NCBI RefSeq assembly: GCF_026625645.1
Contig: NZ_CP113056.1
Span: 3,137,001-3,201,000 of the forward strand
From: Ancylobacter sp. SL191
Lineage (GTDB): Bacteria > Pseudomonadota > Alphaproteobacteria > Rhizobiales > Xanthobacteraceae
Reading direction: 5' to 3'
DNA: 64,000 nucleotides
A program made the translations under genes and the position numbers. This document shows positions 62,077-64,000 of this stretch, one piece after another. Each line of letters begins with the position of its first letter. The first letter of the stretch is position 1. The notes under the pieces are model-generated. The model was not told the origin of the DNA, made no database searches, and saw nothing but the letters and a program-made list of their open reading frames with translations.

Positions 62077-63525
62077 ATGATTGCCGTCGCCCGTAGCAGC
62101 GCCGTCGCTGCCGCCGTCATGGCCGGCTTCATGCTGGTCGCGGCGCTGATCGCGTTGCTTCGCAATGAGCCCGGCGGCGGCGTCTTCGTGGCCTGCGCGG
62201 TGATGACGATCTTCGGCGCGGGCGCCGTGCATCTGGCGGTCCGCCATCGCGCCGCACGGCTCGATCGGCGCGCCGCTTTCGCTCTGGTCGCGGTGCTGTG
62301 GGCGGGTATTCCCGCGCTGGCTGCTATCCCTGTGGCGGCAACGACCACCCTCGGACCGATGGCCGCCTGGCTCGAGGCGGTGTCCGCCTTCACCACCACC
62401 GGGCCGGTCTACATCCATGATGTGGAGAGCGTTCCGCGCGCCACACTGGCCTGGCTGCTAACCCTGCAATGGGGCGGGGGGCTGCTGACCCTTGTCGGCT
62501 TCGTGGCCGTGCTCGGCCCGGCCGGCATTGGCGGTCTGCCTGATCGCAGCGCCCGCGCCGCCCTGCTCGGCGTAAGCGAAACTTCTGCTCTCGACGACGC
62601 GCTGCGTCTCGTGGTGCCGATCTATCTCGGCGCCACGGTGATCGGCACCTTCCTGATGCTTGCAGCGGGCGAGCGTCCGTTCGACGCTCTCGGCCTTGCG
62701 GGCGCGGCGCTCTCCACCGGCGGCTTGTTGCCCGATGCGGACGGTATGGCCGCGCATGGCAGCTCGACGGTAAAGCTGATCTTCATCGTCCTGATGCTGA
62801 TTGGCGCCACGAGTATCCTATGGCATCGGCTCCTGCTCACCCGCCGGTTTCGCCTCGCGCTCGGCCAGCAGGAGAACATCGCGCTGCTGCTGCTGGTGCT
62901 GCTGCTGGGCATCGCCGTGGCGGCTATCGACTACAACAGTGCCGCCAGCCCGCTCTTCCTGCCGATCGCGCTGGAGGATGGGCTGTTTACCGCCGTCTCG
63001 CTGGTGACGACCACCGGCGTGGAGCCGCATGGTGGGGCCTTCAGCGGCCTGCCGATCACGCTGGTGGTGGCGGTCGTTTTCGTGGGCGGGGCGACCTTCT
63101 CGACTGCCGGTGGGATCAAGATCTACCGCGCTGGTATCATGTTGCTTCAGAGCTGTCTGGAGCTGGAGCGGCTGATCCACCCCAACGCCGTGCGCCCGCG
63201 CCGGCTGGGGCAGCAACAGATTACGCTGCAGATGATGAAGGCGATCTGGATCATGTTCGGTGTTGCCTGCACCAGTGTCGCCGCACTCGCCATGCTGCTC
63301 GCGCCCGCCATGCCAAGCTTCGACGCCGCCTTCATCGCGGCGCTGTCGGCGCTGTGGAATGTCGGGCCGATCTACGGCGCCGGCTGGGAATCGGCGGCTA
63401 ACTGGCCGGACTGGTCGGCCCTCCCGGTCTATGCGCAGGTCGTGCTCATCATCGCCATGACTATGGGGCGGCTGGAGATCCTGCTCGTCCTCGCACTCGC
63501 CAATTTTGCCCTCTGGCGGCGTTGA
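62077..63525 (+). CDS. trkH: TrkH-family potassium transporter
   Basis: Polytopic membrane channel subunit of the Trk system, 482 residues. The four pore-loop repeats can be picked out by their selectivity motifs: AFTTTGPVYI, ALSTGGLLPD, VTTTGVEPHG and ALWNVGPIYG. The helix-forming FVGGATFSTAGGIKIYRAG lies between repeats three and four, a region of gating in homologues. It starts 8 nt after trkA, so both are made together. Confidence 0.94.
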   Translation: MIAVARSSAVAAAVMAGFMLVAALIALLRNEPGGGVFVACAVMTIFGAGAVHLAVRHRAARLDRRAAFALVAVLWAGIPALAAIPVAATTTLGPMAAWLEAVSAFTTTGPVYIHDVESVPRATLAWLLTLQWGGGLLTLVGFVAVLGPAGIGGLPDRSARAALLGVSETSALDDALRLVVPIYLGATVIGTFLMLAAGERPFDALGLAGAALSTGGLLPDADGMAAHGSSTVKLIFIVLMLIGATSILWHRLLLTRRFRLALGQQENIALLLLVLLLGIAVAAIDYNSAASPLFLPIALEDGLFTAVSLVTTTGVEPHGGAFSGLPITLVVAVVFVGGATFSTAGGIKIYRAGIMLLQSCLELERLIHPNAVRPRRLGQQQITLQMMKAIWIMFGVACTSVAALAMLLAPAMPSFDAAFIAALSALWNVGPIYGAGWESAANWPDWSALPVYAQVVLIIAMTMGRLEILLVLALANFALWRR

Positions 63526-63555
63526 GGCCGCCCTCGATCACACCACAGGTGCTTC

Positions 63556-64000
63556 ATGTCGCGCATCGCCTATGTGAACGGACAATATGTGCCCCACCGC
63601 CAGGCGGCCGTGCATATCGAGGATCGCGGCTACCAGTTCGCCGACGGCGTGTATGAGGTTTGCGAGGTCCGATGCGGTCGGATGATCGACGAGCGCCGGC
63701 ATATGGAGCGACTCGATCGGTCGCTGCGCGAATTGCGCATGGCGATGCCGATGCCGCTCAAGGCGCTCGGCACTGTGCTGCGTGAGACGATCCGCCGAAA
63801 TCGCGTGCGCGACGGCTTCGTCTATCTCCAGGTGACCCGCGGCGTCGCCCCGCGCGACCACTATTTCCCGGCGCCGGGGACACCCGCCTCCATTGTCGTC
63901 ACCGCCCGTGCGGTCGATCCGGCCAAGGGCGACGCGCTGGCGCGGCAGGGCATCGCGGTCATCACGGTCCCGGAGAATCGCTGGGACCGGGTGGACATCA
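63556..64000 (+). CDS. dat: D-amino-acid aminotransferase (class IV PLP enzyme), 5' part only
   Basis: The first 148 codons of a fold-type IV PLP transaminase, running off the window end. N-terminus IAYVNGQYVPHRQAAVHIED with the family motif RGYQFADGVYEVCEV, HMERLDRSL, YLQVTRGVAPRDHYFP and NRWDRVDI. The catalytic lysine normally follows RxDI directly, so it lies just outside the window. Dat interconverts D-alanine and D-glutamate for peptidoglycan; an aminodeoxychorismate lyase or branched-chain assignment is less likely given the RGVAPRDH block. It starts 30 nt after trkH. Confidence 0.88.
   Translation, partial: MSRIAYVNGQYVPHRQAAVHIEDRGYQFADGVYEVCEVRCGRMIDERRHMERLDRSLRELRMAMPMPLKALGTVLRETIRRNRVRDGFVYLQVTRGVAPRDHYFPAPGTPASIVVTARAVDPAKGDALARQGIAVITVPENRWDRVDI

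Overview
The window is a GC-rich, gene-dense alphaproteobacterial chromosome segment, most likely from the order Hyphomicrobiales (Rhizobiales) and perhaps close to Xanthobacteraceae. The evidence is the gene order (uppS-cdsA-rseP-bamA-lpxD-fabZ-lpxA-lpxI-lpxB-gltA-gltX, ppiD-trpEGDC-moaC-moeA-lexA, tpiA/secG/pyrG, eno-ftsB-pdhABC-lpd-lipA-coq10-cinA-ispDF and dusB-ntrBC-ntrYX-trkAH), the alphaproteobacterial SOS operator (GTTC-N7-GTTC) at lexA, the fused ispDF gene and a lipoyl domain on PdhB. Genus is inference. I see no tRNA, rRNA, CRISPR array, transposase, integrase or prophage gene.

Layout. 1-9.6 kb (+): envelope biogenesis, namely the undecaprenyl-PP synthase tail, CDP-DAG synthase, site-2 protease, BamA and the lipid A pathway (lpxD, fabZ, lpxA, lpxI, lpxB). 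9.7-12.7 kb (-): citrate synthase and glutamyl-tRNA synthetase. 12.8-16.5 kb: comEC (+), with an unusual long C-terminal insertion, converging on lexA (-). 16.7-19.8 kb: a small nitrogen-catabolism islet (allophanate hydrolase, FCD-GntR regulator, HpxZ/AtzH-like protein) sitting between lexA and moeA. 19.8-27.5 kb (-): ppiD-trpE-trpG-trpD-trpC-moaC-moeA, a peptidyl-prolyl isomerase / tryptophan / molybdopterin transcription unit. 27.7-31.8 kb (+): tpiA, secG, pyrG and a VOC protein.

31.9-37.4 kb is an accessory envelope locus: a GH17-GT2 fusion resembling NdvB, a small exported glucan-biosynthesis protein, a GH17-membrane protein resembling NdvC and a small four-helix membrane protein. Together they look like machinery for periplasmic (probably cyclic) beta-(1,3),(1,6)-glucan. 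37.5-42.3 kb: glmU, glmS, eno. 42.3-43.0 kb is non-coding and carries palindromic repeats. 43.0-51.2 kb (+): ftsB, the whole pyruvate dehydrogenase complex (pdhA, a 99-residue membrane protein, pdhB, pdhC, lpd), a GlsB/YeaQ protein, lipoyl synthase and a COQ10-like protein. 51.2-53.0 kb (-): the CinA C-terminal domain protein and ispDF. 53.2-64 kb (+): dusB, ntrB, ntrC, ntrY, ntrX (nitrogen control), trkA, trkH (potassium uptake) and the start of a D-amino-acid aminotransferase.

Points deserving attention: dxr and kdsA are missing from their usual slots; the glucan locus occupies the pyrG-eno interval where kdsA is expected; the allophanate islet interrupts moeA-lexA; ntrY carries an apparent one-base frameshift in a G-run near its 3' end; ComEC has about 186 inserted residues just before its conserved terminus; and a LexA operator can be read directly. 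I found no clearly undescribed defence or mobile system. The closest candidate for something under-described is the glucan locus with its two small accessory membrane/exported proteins.
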